This document shows positions 29,068 through 37,214 of a DNA stretch of 64,000 bases, piece by piece. The notes under the pieces were generated by a model. It saw only the letters and a program-made list of their open reading frames with translations, was not told the DNA's origin and did not search any database. Positions within the stretch are counted from its first letter, which is position 1; every line of letters starts with the position of its first letter. The DNA lies in assembly GCA_029557915.1 (NCBI GenBank), contig JAKQHS010000002.1:62001-126000 (forward strand). The letters are read 5' to 3'. This DNA is from Bacteroidota bacterium (GTDB lineage Bacteria > Bacteroidota > Bacteroidia > Chitinophagales > Saprospiraceae). The position numbers were made by a program, and so were the translations under genes.

Positions 29068-29165
29068 GCGGGCAGCCTATCCATGGATATCCGCAACCGG
29101 TTTCATTAAAAAATATAATCATTCCGCCCAGGGGTTTTATCCCTGACAATCCTCATTTTTAGACT

Positions 29166-30275
29166 ATGAATAAAACCATTGCCGTTTTACCTGGCGACGG
29201 GATCGGACCGGAAGTCATCGCACAGTCCTTAAAAGTTCTTAAAGTCATAGAAAATAAATTCCAGCACCGGTTTGAATGTACGGAGGCTCCCATCGGCGCG
29301 GCGGCCATGGCCCAGGGTCTTGAGCCCCTTCCTCCCGCTACCCTGGAACTCTGCCAAAAGGCCGATGCCGTCCTTTTTGGAGCTATCGGCGATCCCAGGT
29401 ATGACAAAGATCCCGGGACGGTCTTCAAACCGGAACAGGGATTGCTGGACCTTCGCAAATCGATGGGTTTTTTCGCCAATATCCGGCCCATCAAAAGCTA
29501 CCGTAAACTGGCTGCCCTCTCACCCCTTAAGGAGGAACAGGTGCATTCCATCAACCTGATCCTTTTCCGGGAACTGACTGCCGGCCTTTATTTCGGGAAA
29601 AAACAGAAAGACGAAGAAGGACGCTGGGCCATTGATGAATGTTATTATCACCAGGAGGAAATAGAAAGAATAAGCCACCTGGCCTTCCGGCAAGCCCGGC
29701 TGAGGAAAAAAAAGCTTACGCTGGTGGACAAGGCCAACGTGCTTGAAACAGGAAAACTGTGGCGGTCCACGGTACAAAACCTGCACAAATCAGACTATCC
29801 CGATGTAGAGCTGGAACTCATGCTTATTGACCACGCCGCCATGCAGCTGGTGCTCAATCCAAGGCAATTTGACGTCATCCTGACCGAGAACATGTTTGGG
29901 GATATCCTCTCAGATGAAGCCAGCGTGGTTGTTGGCACCATCGGGCTTTTGCCTTCCGCCTCCCTTAATGAAAACCAGGGCCTCTTTGAACCTATCCATG
30001 GTTCATATCCCCAGGCGGCGGGCAGAAACCTCGCCAACCCCATTGCTTCCATCCTGTCCGTGGCCATGATGCTCGATTTTTTTGATTTGACCGCGGAGGC
30101 CGGGTTGATCCGTGAAGCCGTTGATTTTCTCATCAATGAAGGCCTGGGTACCATGGATATGGCGCCAAGGACGATCATCACCTGTTCGGCGATGGGTGAA
30201 TTTGTTTCCGGGCTGGTGGCTTCAGATAAATCTTCCTGGCCTTCCATGCGAAAAAGCCTGGACAAAACGGTCTGA
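29166..30275 (+). CDS. leuB: 3-isopropylmalate dehydrogenase
   Basis: 369 residues. NAD-dependent oxidative decarboxylation of 3-isopropylmalate. The N-terminal LPGDGIGPEV, substrate arginines in LDLRKSMGFFANIRP, VDKANVLETGKLWR, and metal-binding DVILTENMFGDILSDEAS are present, as is the IHGSYPQAAGRNLANP nucleotide site. Typical length. A perfect 5-bp hairpin CAGGG/CCCTG lies between leuA and leuB (about 29128-29144). leuC and leuD are not in the window. Confidence 0.95.
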   Translation: MNKTIAVLPGDGIGPEVIAQSLKVLKVIENKFQHRFECTEAPIGAAAMAQGLEPLPPATLELCQKADAVLFGAIGDPRYDKDPGTVFKPEQGLLDLRKSMGFFANIRPIKSYRKLAALSPLKEEQVHSINLILFRELTAGLYFGKKQKDEEGRWAIDECYYHQEEIERISHLAFRQARLRKKKLTLVDKANVLETGKLWRSTVQNLHKSDYPDVELELMLIDHAAMQLVLNPRQFDVILTENMFGDILSDEASVVVGTIGLLPSASLNENQGLFEPIHGSYPQAAGRNLANPIASILSVAMMLDFFDLTAEAGLIREAVDFLINEGLGTMDMAPRTIITCSAMGEFVSGLVASDKSSWPSMRKSLDKTV

Positions 30276-30287
30276 ACAGGAATCTTG

Positions 30288-31766
30288 TCAGCCGGGTTTG
30301 ATAGCGGCCATCAGTTCCCGCCCGATACGGACCACCCCTTCCACCAGGGCGTCAAAATCATGTTTCTTGCTTCGGTGGTTTACATTGGCTACCCGAATGG
30401 CATATCTGCCCTTTAAAATGGTGTAGGAAGGCGTGGCCACCGCCTCTTCATGGAGGCGCATCAGGATCTCCTTATTGAGCCGGTTCAGTGCCTCCTCGTC
30501 CATGCCCGGGACTTTAAATCGGAAACAAACAATATTCAATGGCACCGGCGCCAACAGTTCAAGGAAATCCGAATTCCGGACCAAGTCGGCCAGGTAAAGG
30601 CACTGGGCTATATTCTGCCTGATGATTTGCCGGTATTTATCCAATCCGTATTCCTGGAAACAAAACCAAGCTTTCAGGGCTTTAAATCCCCGCGAGAGTT
30701 CCAATCCGTAATTGCCCACGGGATCCGGACCGGCCGGCAACCCTCGTTCATGGCTGCTCAGGTAATGGGGCTGAAGGGCAAAGGCATCCCGGTGCTTTTG
30801 CCTGTCTTTTACCAGCAAACAACCGATTTCATAAGGCAGATACATCCATTTATGAAGGTCAAAAGCAAGGCTGTCGGCCTGTTCCATTGCTTTCAGCGAA
30901 TCCTGGTATTCGGGCAATAATTTGGCGAGCGCCCCGAAAGCCCCATCTACATGGAACCAGATCTTATGGTGATGACAGATTTGCCGGATTTCTTCCAGGG
31001 GATCAATGGCTCCGGTATTGACGGTGCCGACATTGGCCACGATACAAAAGGGCAGGCAATCCTTTTTTAAATCCGCTTCGATTTGTTTTTCAAGCAGGTC
31101 TATCCTCATCCGGTATTGGTCGTCCACGGGGATTTTCCTCAACCCTTTGGAACCAATGCCCAGGACCTCGGCCGCCTTCTGCTGACAACTGTGTGTTTCT
31201 TCCGAAGCATAAAAAACCAGTGGTTTGCCGGAAATGCCCACCCCTTCCGAACGTATCCTCTCGTCCGATGCGTTGCGGGCAATCGTCAATCCGGTGATGT
31301 TGGCCATGGAGCCCCCGCTGAGTATAATCCCGCTGGCTTCTTTGGGATAAGCCAGCATGGACTTGCACCAATCAAGCACTTGCTGCTCCACATACATGGC
31401 GGCATGGTCCCCGATGGCCAGGTTTGAGTTCATGGCGGAAGCCAGCATGTCTGCATAGACTGCGGTCAGGCTGCCGGTGCCCTGTACCCAGGACCAGAAC
31501 CTCGGATGAATATTGCCTTTGGGATAAGGGAGGATATACTTTTTAAACTGGGCATACAGCAGATCGGGATCCTGGCCGGAATCCTGCAGGGTGTGGTGTA
31601 AAAAATCCTTCATTTCACGGGGCGGCTGCCTCCAGACCGGTTCGTCCCCGATGTGTCTCAGATATTCCACCAGGTCGTCCAGCATTTGCCGGCCCCGGGC
31701 CTTGGCTCCTTCCCAATCCTCAGGGTCCAGGGATACTTCATTTTCTAAGACGGCTTTCCAGTCCAT
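30288..31766 (-). CDS. PLP-dependent group II amino acid decarboxylase
   Basis: 492 residues of the aromatic-L-amino-acid/glutamate/histidine decarboxylase family (DDC type). HPRFWSWVQGTGS, ILSGGSMANITGL, ASEETHSCQQKAAEVLG, HVDGAFGALA and the PLP lysine in FDLHKWMYLPYEIGC are all conserved. This predicts cytosolic decarboxylation of an aromatic or related amino acid, but the substrate cannot be read from sequence. Converges on leuB with a 12-base gap. Confidence 0.88.
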   Translation of the reverse strand: MDWKAVLENEVSLDPEDWEGAKARGRQMLDDLVEYLRHIGDEPVWRQPPREMKDFLHHTLQDSGQDPDLLYAQFKKYILPYPKGNIHPRFWSWVQGTGSLTAVYADMLASAMNSNLAIGDHAAMYVEQQVLDWCKSMLAYPKEASGIILSGGSMANITGLTIARNASDERIRSEGVGISGKPLVFYASEETHSCQQKAAEVLGIGSKGLRKIPVDDQYRMRIDLLEKQIEADLKKDCLPFCIVANVGTVNTGAIDPLEEIRQICHHHKIWFHVDGAFGALAKLLPEYQDSLKAMEQADSLAFDLHKWMYLPYEIGCLLVKDRQKHRDAFALQPHYLSSHERGLPAGPDPVGNYGLELSRGFKALKAWFCFQEYGLDKYRQIIRQNIAQCLYLADLVRNSDFLELLAPVPLNIVCFRFKVPGMDEEALNRLNKEILMRLHEEAVATPSYTILKGRYAIRVANVNHRSKKHDFDALVEGVVRIGRELMAAIKPG

Positions 31767-31805
31767 TGAGGATCAATGATATGGATAAAATCAGTGGATA
31801 TAAGG

Positions 31806-32126
31806 TCAGGCCTGTGCAGTAGGCGTATTAAAATTCATGGGAGGCAGTCCCGGAAAATCGCTGTCGTCTCCAACTTCGCCAAACTGATTTTCGTATTTTT
31901 TTATGTTGTCACCGAGGGCCATCATCAGTCTTTTGGCATGCTGCGGAGTGAGTACTATTCTGGACTTGACTTTTGCTTTTGGCAGATTGGGCATCAATCT
32001 GACAAAATCGATCACAAACTCGCTGTGGGAATGGGATATGATAGCGAGGTTTGAATAAATGCCTTCGGCGATCTCTTCGCTCAGCTCAATATTTATTTCC
32101 TGCTTGATCTCTTTTTCTTTATTCAT
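31806..32126 (-). CDS. DUF3467 family protein
   Basis: 106 residues. EGIYSNLAIISHSHSEFVIDFVRLMPNLPKAKVKSRIVLTPQHAKRLMMAL is the core of DUF3467, a small cytosolic family common in Bacteroidota with no known function. The Pro-rich C-terminal tail is variable. Divergent from the PspC gene with a 47-base gap. Confidence 0.9.
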   Translation of the reverse strand: MNKEKEIKQEINIELSEEIAEGIYSNLAIISHSHSEFVIDFVRLMPNLPKAKVKSRIVLTPQHAKRLMMALGDNIKKYENQFGEVGDDSDFPGLPPMNFNTPTAQA

Positions 32127-32173
32127 TTTGTCCGTAACTTAAAGGCGCAAATTTACATCAGATTAGCCCACTC

Positions 32174-32386
32174 ATGTTCAAATCTTTTATTGAAAGATCA
32201 GTCTTCGGGGTCTGTACCTACCTGGGACAGCGGCTTGGCATAGACAATACCAAGATCCGCCTGCATTTTATTTATCTCAGTTTTTTTACGCTGGGTTCCC
32301 CGGTTATCGTCTACTTTATCCTGGCCTTCTGGCTGAATATCACCCGATATATCCGCAAGAACAACCACATCTTCCATTGGGAGTAA
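32174..32386 (+). CDS. PspC-domain membrane protein
   Basis: 70 residues. Short N-terminal segment with GVCTYLGQRLGIDNTKIR followed by one long membrane helix (LHFIYLSFFTLGSPVIVYFILAFWL), the layout of the PspC stress-response domain. A single-domain protein without other modules; possibly senses envelope stress. Followed by a pyrimidine tract and the convergent DUF4159 gene. Confidence 0.85.
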   Translation: MFKSFIERSVFGVCTYLGQRLGIDNTKIRLHFIYLSFFTLGSPVIVYFILAFWLNITRYIRKNNHIFHWE

Positions 32387-32387
32387 A

Positions 32388-32424
32388 TCCCTTCCTCCCT
32401 TTCTCCCTTTCTCCTTTTCTCCCT
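32388..32424. repeat. Polypyrimidine tract
   Basis: About 37 bases made almost only of C and T, built from TCCCT/TCTCCCTT units, filling the gap between convergent pspC and DUF4159 genes. Similar CT-rich tracts occur at 43671 and 53111. Low-complexity; function unknown. Confidence 0.6.
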
Positions 32425-33103
32425 ACTTCGATTCATTAAAAGCATACTGCACCAGGTTGGCCCCCATTTGCAAGGCATGCAATCTTGTTTCTTCAGGGTC
32501 CTTATGCACTTCCTGGTCCTCCCAGCCGTCGCCCAGGTCGCATTCGTAAGAATAAAAGCAGATCAGGCGGCCTTCCCAAAAAAGCCCAAAACCCTGGGGG
32601 GAGCGGTCATCGTGTTTATGGATTTTCGGCAGTCCGTTTTTGAAAGAAAATTTCTGGTGATAGATCTCGTGTTCAAAGGGCAGCTCGATGAAGGACAATT
32701 CAGGAAATACTTTTTTCATCGCCGGCCGGATAAAAGGGTCCATCCCGTAATTGTCATCAATATGGAGGAATCCTCCGGCAAGCAGGTAGTTGCGGAGATT
32801 TTCGGATTCCGCATCATTGAACACCACATTGCCGTGCCCGGTCATGTGTACAAAGGGATGATTAAAAAGGTCCGCGCTTCCTACTTCCACCGTAGCATAG
32901 TCGTCATCCAGATTGGTACCCAAAGCCTGGTTGCAGAACCGGGCCAGGTTTGGCAATGAAGTGGGATTGGCATACCAATCCCCTCCTCCGTTGTATTTCA
33001 GCAAGGCCAGTTTTAAGGTCGGTGCCTGGCTAAAACGGAAAGCACTGGAGAAAAACAGAAGAGTCAGAAGAAATACTAAAACAGAATATGCACGGATCTT
33101 CAT
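32423..33103 (-). CDS. DUF4159 domain protein, exported
   Basis: 226 residues from ATG 33103, chosen because it gives a clean signal peptide (MKIRAYSVLVFLLTLLFFSS); the frame is open to 33220. After cleavage comes the DUF4159 domain with LKYNGGGDWYANPTSLPNLARF, HPFVHMTGHGNV, GGFLHIDDNYGMDP and SYECDLGDGWED. The family is often found in Bacteroidota gliding/envelope contexts, with a glutamine-amidotransferase-like fold; no enzyme activity is known. Confidence 0.88.
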   Translation of the reverse strand: MKIRAYSVLVFLLTLLFFSSAFRFSQAPTLKLALLKYNGGGDWYANPTSLPNLARFCNQALGTNLDDDYATVEVGSADLFNHPFVHMTGHGNVVFNDAESENLRNYLLAGGFLHIDDNYGMDPFIRPAMKKVFPELSFIELPFEHEIYHQKFSFKNGLPKIHKHDDRSPQGFGLFWEGRLICFYSYECDLGDGWEDQEVHKDPEETRLHALQMGANLVQYAFNESK

Positions 33104-33212
33104 GGTCAATTTTAATACAAATATATACGCAGTAAACACCGGGTGTATGACAATTTGCAGGACGGTGACAGATGGGGCACAAGACCATGAAGCCCGCATT
33201 TGATCACGGGGT

Positions 33213-33899
33213 TTATCCACCGGTCAGTATCCCTGCTATGACCAAGGCTGCCGTCTCTGTCCTCAGACGCACATCCCCGAATGAAATTTTAATAAACCCT
33301 TTTTTATCTGCCAGGGCGAGTTCATGCTCTGAAAAATCGCCTTCAGGACCAATGCATAAGGTGATCTCGTCAGGCCGCGCTTCCCCAAAAAGGCCTTTGA
33401 GGGGCCTGCCATTTTGATTTCCGATCAATTGGGCGCCCCGGAAGTCCTGGCTCATAAAAGCCTCAAACCGGACGGGTTGATGAAGCAGGACCTGCCAGGG
33501 TCTCCCGCTCTGCTTCACTGCGGCATGGGCTATTTTCTCAAGCCGGTCAGGGCGGAAGTGAAACCGTTCGCTGTGGTCGCAGATCAGCGGGCTGATTTCG
33601 GAGACCCCGATCTCCGTGATTTTTTCGACCAGCCATTCCATTCGTTCCGATTGTTTCACGGGAGCAACGGCCAGGTGAATATGCGGCTTTGGCGCCTGTT
33701 GATTCCTGACTTCGCGGACCAGGACCTGGGCGCCTTTGGGGCCGCTGAAGATCACTTCGCCCAGGCATACCGTACCCTTTCCATCCAGCAAACCGACTTT
33801 TTCACCGGGCTTGAGCCGGAGGACAAAAGCATGGCGGGCTTCTTCGGGAGAAAGGTCCGCGATGCTCCCCGGCCCTGCATTTCCAAAAAAATAATGCAC
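33213..33899 (-). CDS. rsmE: 16S rRNA (uracil-1498-N3)-methyltransferase
   Basis: 228 residues from GTG 33899, chosen because VHYFFGN fits the family N terminus; a TTG start at 33920 is possible. SPOUT-fold enzyme that methylates U1498 of 16S rRNA. The PUA-like N-terminal domain has EEARHAFVLRLKPGEKV, and the C-terminal knot has EKITEIGVSEISPL, CIGPEGDFSEHEL and FGDVRLRTETAALV. Divergent from rseP. Confidence 0.93.
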   Translation of the reverse strand: MHYFFGNAGPGSIADLSPEEARHAFVLRLKPGEKVGLLDGKGTVCLGEVIFSGPKGAQVLVREVRNQQAPKPHIHLAVAPVKQSERMEWLVEKITEIGVSEISPLICDHSERFHFRPDRLEKIAHAAVKQSGRPWQVLLHQPVRFEAFMSQDFRGAQLIGNQNGRPLKGLFGEARPDEITLCIGPEGDFSEHELALADKKGFIKISFGDVRLRTETAALVIAGILTGG

Positions 33900-33973
33900 A
33901 GGGCAAAATACAAAATTCAACCTTGCCGCTTTTGGTCAAGAAAACCTTAAGACAGAACCAAGGCGGACGGCAG

Positions 33974-34005
33974 TTTGTTAGTGGATGCAAGAGGTTGTAC
34001 TTTTG
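33974..34005 (+). promoter_or_regulatory. Promoter of rseP-hscB
   Basis: TTTG at 33974-33977, 20 bases, then TACTTTTG at 33998-34005, an exact Bacteroidota -33/-7 pair. Start of transcription expected near 34011, 22 bases before the rseP ATG. Confidence 0.65.
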
Positions 34006-34032
34006 CACCTTTTGCATAACAAATAATCTTAA

Positions 34033-35361
34033 ATGACCGGTATCCCCATCATGATCATCCAGCTCATCCTGAGCCTTTCCTTTTTGGTCATCATTCACGA
34101 GTGCGGACATTTTTTCCCGGCCAAATGGTTTAAAACCAGGGTGGAAAAATTTTACCTCTTTTTTGATCCCTGGTTTTCCCTGTTCAGAACCAAAAAAGGG
34201 GATACCGAATACGGGATCGGATGGCTGCCCCTCGGAGGCTATGTGAAAATCGCAGGCATGGTGGATGAAAGTTTTGATACGGAAAAACTTAAAGAAGAAC
34301 CAAAGCCCTGGGAATTCCGCTCCAAACCGGCCTGGCAAAGGCTGATCATCATGCTCGGGGGAGTGACGGTTAATTTTATCGCGGGTTTCCTGCTTTTCGC
34401 CCTGGTATTGGGGATCTGGGGTGAAGAATACCTTCCCTCCCGTTCCGTACCAAACGGCATTTTTACCGATTCCCTGGGCCGCGTGATCGGACTGAAAGAC
34501 GGGGATAAAATCCTTAAGGTAGGCGCCGTCGACTTTGACATCTTTGATCATCGCATGCTCCGGCGGGAGGTGGTCATCAATGGGGCTAAAACAATAACTG
34601 TGGAACGCGACGGACAGGTCATTGACCTTCCCATGGAAGACCGATTTATACACGACTTGTCCAGCAATAAAAACAAGAACTCCACCCTGATCGGACCCCG
34701 GGTCCCGGTCAAAATCGACCGGTTTTCTGAGTCCTCCCCGGCCCAAGCCGCGGGCCTGGCAGTCGGAGATGAAATCGTCTCCCTCAACGGCACCCCTATG
34801 TTTATCAATGACCTGACCAAAACCTTGCGGCAATTAAAGGACAGCTCCGTCACCCTGGTGATCAAGCGGGGAGGGCAGGAATTGCCTTTCACTTTTAAAA
34901 CTTCCGCGGAAGGCACGATTGGGGCATACACCCTTCCCGTCCTTTCCGTGGAAAGGAAGAAATACGGGTTCATGGAATCCATTCCGGCAGGAATAAATAA
35001 GGGGCTTGGCTTCCTGAGTGATCAGATCAAAGCTTTCGGCCAGATGTTCAAAGGTAAGATCAAAGCTTCCGAAAGCCTGGGCGGTTTCGCCAGCATCACC
35101 AGCCTCTTTCCGGATACCTGGAGCTGGGAGGATTTTATCCGCATTACCGCCATCCTTTCCCTGATTCTCGGTTTTATGAATCTTCTTCCCATTCCCGGCC
35201 TGGACGGAGGACATGTGGTCTTTCTGCTATTTGAACTGGTGACCGGAAAAAAGCTCAGCGACAAATTCATAGAAAAAGCTACCCTGGTAGGTTTTATTTT
35301 ACTGATAGCCCTGATGATCTACGCCAATGGCCTTGATGTGTTCCGTTTCCTTAAGAAATGA
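34033..35361 (+). CDS. rseP: RIP metalloprotease RseP (site-2 protease)
   Basis: 442 residues. Intramembrane zinc protease that cleaves anti-sigma factors and signal-peptide remnants in the inner membrane. The zinc motif HECGH is at residues 22-26 in the first membrane helix (Leu replaced by Cys in the usual HELGH). One or two PDZ domains lie in the middle (PAQAAGLAVGDEIVSLNG), and the second active-site motif PIPGLDGGHVVF is in the C-terminal membrane helices. Overlaps hscB by 4 bases. Confidence 0.94.
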   Translation: MTGIPIMIIQLILSLSFLVIIHECGHFFPAKWFKTRVEKFYLFFDPWFSLFRTKKGDTEYGIGWLPLGGYVKIAGMVDESFDTEKLKEEPKPWEFRSKPAWQRLIIMLGGVTVNFIAGFLLFALVLGIWGEEYLPSRSVPNGIFTDSLGRVIGLKDGDKILKVGAVDFDIFDHRMLRREVVINGAKTITVERDGQVIDLPMEDRFIHDLSSNKNKNSTLIGPRVPVKIDRFSESSPAQAAGLAVGDEIVSLNGTPMFINDLTKTLRQLKDSSVTLVIKRGGQELPFTFKTSAEGTIGAYTLPVLSVERKKYGFMESIPAGINKGLGFLSDQIKAFGQMFKGKIKASESLGGFASITSLFPDTWSWEDFIRITAILSLILGFMNLLPIPGLDGGHVVFLLFELVTGKKLSDKFIEKATLVGFILLIALMIYANGLDVFRFLKK

Positions 35362-35873
35362 ACTATTTTGAATTTTACGGACTGAGTCCCAGCCTTGCCC
35401 CGGACCCGGAACTTCTTAAAAAAAAGTTTCTGGAAGCCAGCAGAAAACATCATCCGGACCATTTCGTTTTAAAACCGGAACTGGAAAAGGAGGAAGCGGA
35501 AGAATGGAGCGCTTTTAACAACAAGGCCTACCGGACGCTTTCCAACCCCGACCTGCTTTTTAAATACATCCTGGAATTAAAAGGGCTGACCGGGGAAGGA
35601 GAAGGAGACCAATCAGGACTTTCCCAGGAATTTTTGATGGAAATGATGGATATCCATGATCTTATCCTGGAAGATCCGGTAAAGGCAGATCTGCAACTCG
35701 AAGCGGCAGAAAATTCCATCCGCGCGGAGATCGATCCGCTGATCCTCCATTTTGATTTTGACAAGGCCTCCGGGGCAGAACTGGAATCCCTGAAGGAATA
35801 CTACTTTAAGCGCAGATATATTTTGCGTTTACGGGAGAATTTGAATAAATTTGCGGCAGATCAGCGGCCTTAA
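35358..35873 (+). CDS. hscB: Fe-S cluster assembly co-chaperone HscB
   Basis: 171 residues. J-domain protein that brings scaffold protein to the HscA/DnaK chaperone during Fe-S cluster transfer. The N-terminal J domain has NYFEFYGLSPSLAPD and the HPD motif at residues 32-34, followed by a C-terminal helical bundle. Start overlaps the rseP stop (ATGA). Needed in general for Fe-S enzymes such as CysH and CysI. Confidence 0.88.
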   Translation: MNYFEFYGLSPSLAPDPELLKKKFLEASRKHHPDHFVLKPELEKEEAEEWSAFNNKAYRTLSNPDLLFKYILELKGLTGEGEGDQSGLSQEFLMEMMDIHDLILEDPVKADLQLEAAENSIRAEIDPLILHFDFDKASGAELESLKEYYFKRRYILRLRENLNKFAADQRP

Positions 35874-35901
35874 AAGACTGGCCGGTGGATCAGGATTTCT
35901 T

Positions 35902-35985
35902 GCCGAAGTGGCGGAACTGGTAGACGCGCTGGACTCAAAATCCAGTAACAGCAATGTTGTGGGGGTTCGATTCCCTTCTTCGGTA
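35902..35985 (+). tRNA. tRNA-Leu (CAA)
   Basis: 84 bases. Acceptor arms GCCGAAG and CTTCGGT pair (one G-U), discriminator A, and no CCA encoded. The anticodon stem CTGGA/TCCAG holds the loop CTCAAAA with anticodon CAA (codon UUG). A long variable arm and the T-loop GGTTCGATTCC are present, as expected for a class II tRNA. Confidence 0.93.
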
Positions 35986-36040
35986 CTGAATCGGCCAGGG
36001 ACTTTCGCGACGGTGAAGTCCCTTTTTATTGAAATACTAA

Positions 36041-36124
36041 GCCGAAGTGGTGAAATTGGTAGACACGCACGTTTCAGGGGCGTGTGTCCGTGAGGATGTG
36101 TGGGTTCGAGTCCCACCTTCGGCA
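36041..36124 (+). tRNA. tRNA-Leu (CAG)
   Basis: 84 bases. Acceptor GCCGAAG pairs with CTTCGGC, discriminator A, no encoded CCA. Anticodon stem CACGT/GCGTG with loop TTCAGGG gives anticodon CAG (codon CUG). Variable arm GTCCGTGAGGATGT and T-loop GGGTTCGAGTCCC. Lies 55 bases after the first tRNA-Leu and is probably transcribed with it. Confidence 0.93.
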
Positions 36125-36183
36125 CTTTCTTATCAGGTCATATATGATTATAGCCTGATCCTCAATAACTTAAATTTAATTGG

Positions 36184-36654
36184 TTAAACTACTTTATCAG
36201 CACAATAGCTGCTGGCAAAGGCGTCCGGTTTAGCTTTAAAAACAAATCCCATCCCCAGGATATAACCCATGGCTTCTTTCAGGGCCTCATTGGATTTGAA
36301 ATGAGGATCGGTATTGATATCGGCGTGGACTTCCAGCCCCACTCCGTACCGGTCCAGGAGGTCGCAGAGGTGATAGGCGATTTCGACCGACATGGATACC
36401 TCCGTGATCATTCTTTCCTTGACACTCATGATCCTGGGCCGGTGCTGATTGCAGATAAACATGAAACCGCCCTTTTTTTCCCTCAGGAATACAATCACCG
36501 TGGCATATTCAATGCCGTCCTGCCTGACCTCGGAGTCGGTACCTATGCAGACTTTCAGCCGGTTACCGGCTTCAGATTCCCTGACCAGCGTTTTTTCAAC
36601 CGCTTCCAGGATAGGGACTTCGATGATCTGGCCGTCGAATTTTCTCCAGCGCAT
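36184..36654 (-). CDS. YkuK/DUF458 family RNase H-fold protein
   Basis: 156 residues from ATG 36654, preferred over the longer frame to 36768 because it begins with the family-like MRWRKFDGQII. CIGTDSEVRQDGIEYATVIVFL followed by HADINTDPHFKSNEALKEAMGYILGMGF matches the YkuK-like RNase H fold, with acidic residues in the expected places. Biochemical activity of the family is not established. Confidence 0.83.
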   Translation of the reverse strand: MRWRKFDGQIIEVPILEAVEKTLVRESEAGNRLKVCIGTDSEVRQDGIEYATVIVFLREKKGGFMFICNQHRPRIMSVKERMITEVSMSVEIAYHLCDLLDRYGVGLEVHADINTDPHFKSNEALKEAMGYILGMGFVFKAKPDAFASSYCADKVV

Positions 36655-36772
36655 ATTTGGATTGGATATGCTTGCTAAATTACAAAATAATAGCCACATT
36701 TCCTGCATTTTATATATAGGCGGGAAAAAAATAATAAACTTTCCGATTTGTAAGCTTCCGACCTTCACTTTA

Positions 36773-36804
36773 TTTGATTTTGCAGCCGACTTCGTGTACT
36801 TTTG
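36773..36804 (+). promoter_or_regulatory. Promoter of ccmE-ccmF
   Basis: TTTG at 36773-36776, 20-base spacer, TACTTTTG at 36797-36804: an exact Bacteroidota promoter with the same -7 octamer and spacing as that of rseP. Transcription start expected near 36810, about 9 bases before the ccmE ATG. Confidence 0.65.
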
Positions 36805-36818
36805 TCCATCATTGAACC

Positions 36819-37211
36819 ATGAATAAACTTCATATCATCGCGGCCTTGGTATTGATTACGGGCATGGCCTTATTCTTTTCCCTTTCCAGGGATGTGAGTA
36901 CCTATGCCACCTTTGCAGAGGCGACCGAAAACCAGCACCGGGTCAAGGTCGCGGGCACCCTTGCCAAGGATAAGGAGATGTATTACAATCCGGCAGAAAA
37001 CCCAAACTATTTTTCATTTTACCTTCGGGATCCCAAAGGCGCTGAAAAGAAAGTAATCCTGCTTCAGGGAAAACCCCAGGATTTCGACCGGTCGGAACAG
37101 ATCGTGGTCACCGGGGAAATGAAAGGGGATGAATTCGTAGCCAACGAAGTACTGCTGAAATGCCCTTCCAAATACAAAGACGAGGAAATCTACATGAAAA
37201 AACAAATCTAG
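36819..37211 (+). CDS. ccmE: Cytochrome c maturation protein CcmE, Cys-type
   Basis: 130 residues. Membrane-anchored periplasmic heme chaperone of system I cytochrome c maturation. One N-terminal membrane helix (5-21) is followed by an OB fold. Classical CcmE binds heme through a histidine in the sequence VLAKHDENY; here the equivalent is VLLKCPSKY, with Cys115 and Tyr119 forming the C-x3-Y motif known from CcmE variants of some bacteria and archaea. ccmF follows after 3 bases; ccmA-D are not in the window. Confidence 0.9.
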   Translation: MNKLHIIAALVLITGMALFFSLSRDVSTYATFAEATENQHRVKVAGTLAKDKEMYYNPAENPNYFSFYLRDPKGAEKKVILLQGKPQDFDRSEQIVVTGEMKGDEFVANEVLLKCPSKYKDEEIYMKKQI

Positions 37212-37214
37212 CCG

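Noticed and set aside
33802-34833. 343-codon minus-strand ORF across the rsmE start and rseP
   Set aside because: Overlaps the coding sequence of rseP and the shared promoter; no family resemblance.
35829-36125. 99-codon minus-strand ORF
   Set aside because: It lies across both tRNA-Leu genes; its sequence is simply the translation of the antisense tRNAs, a known source of false proteins.
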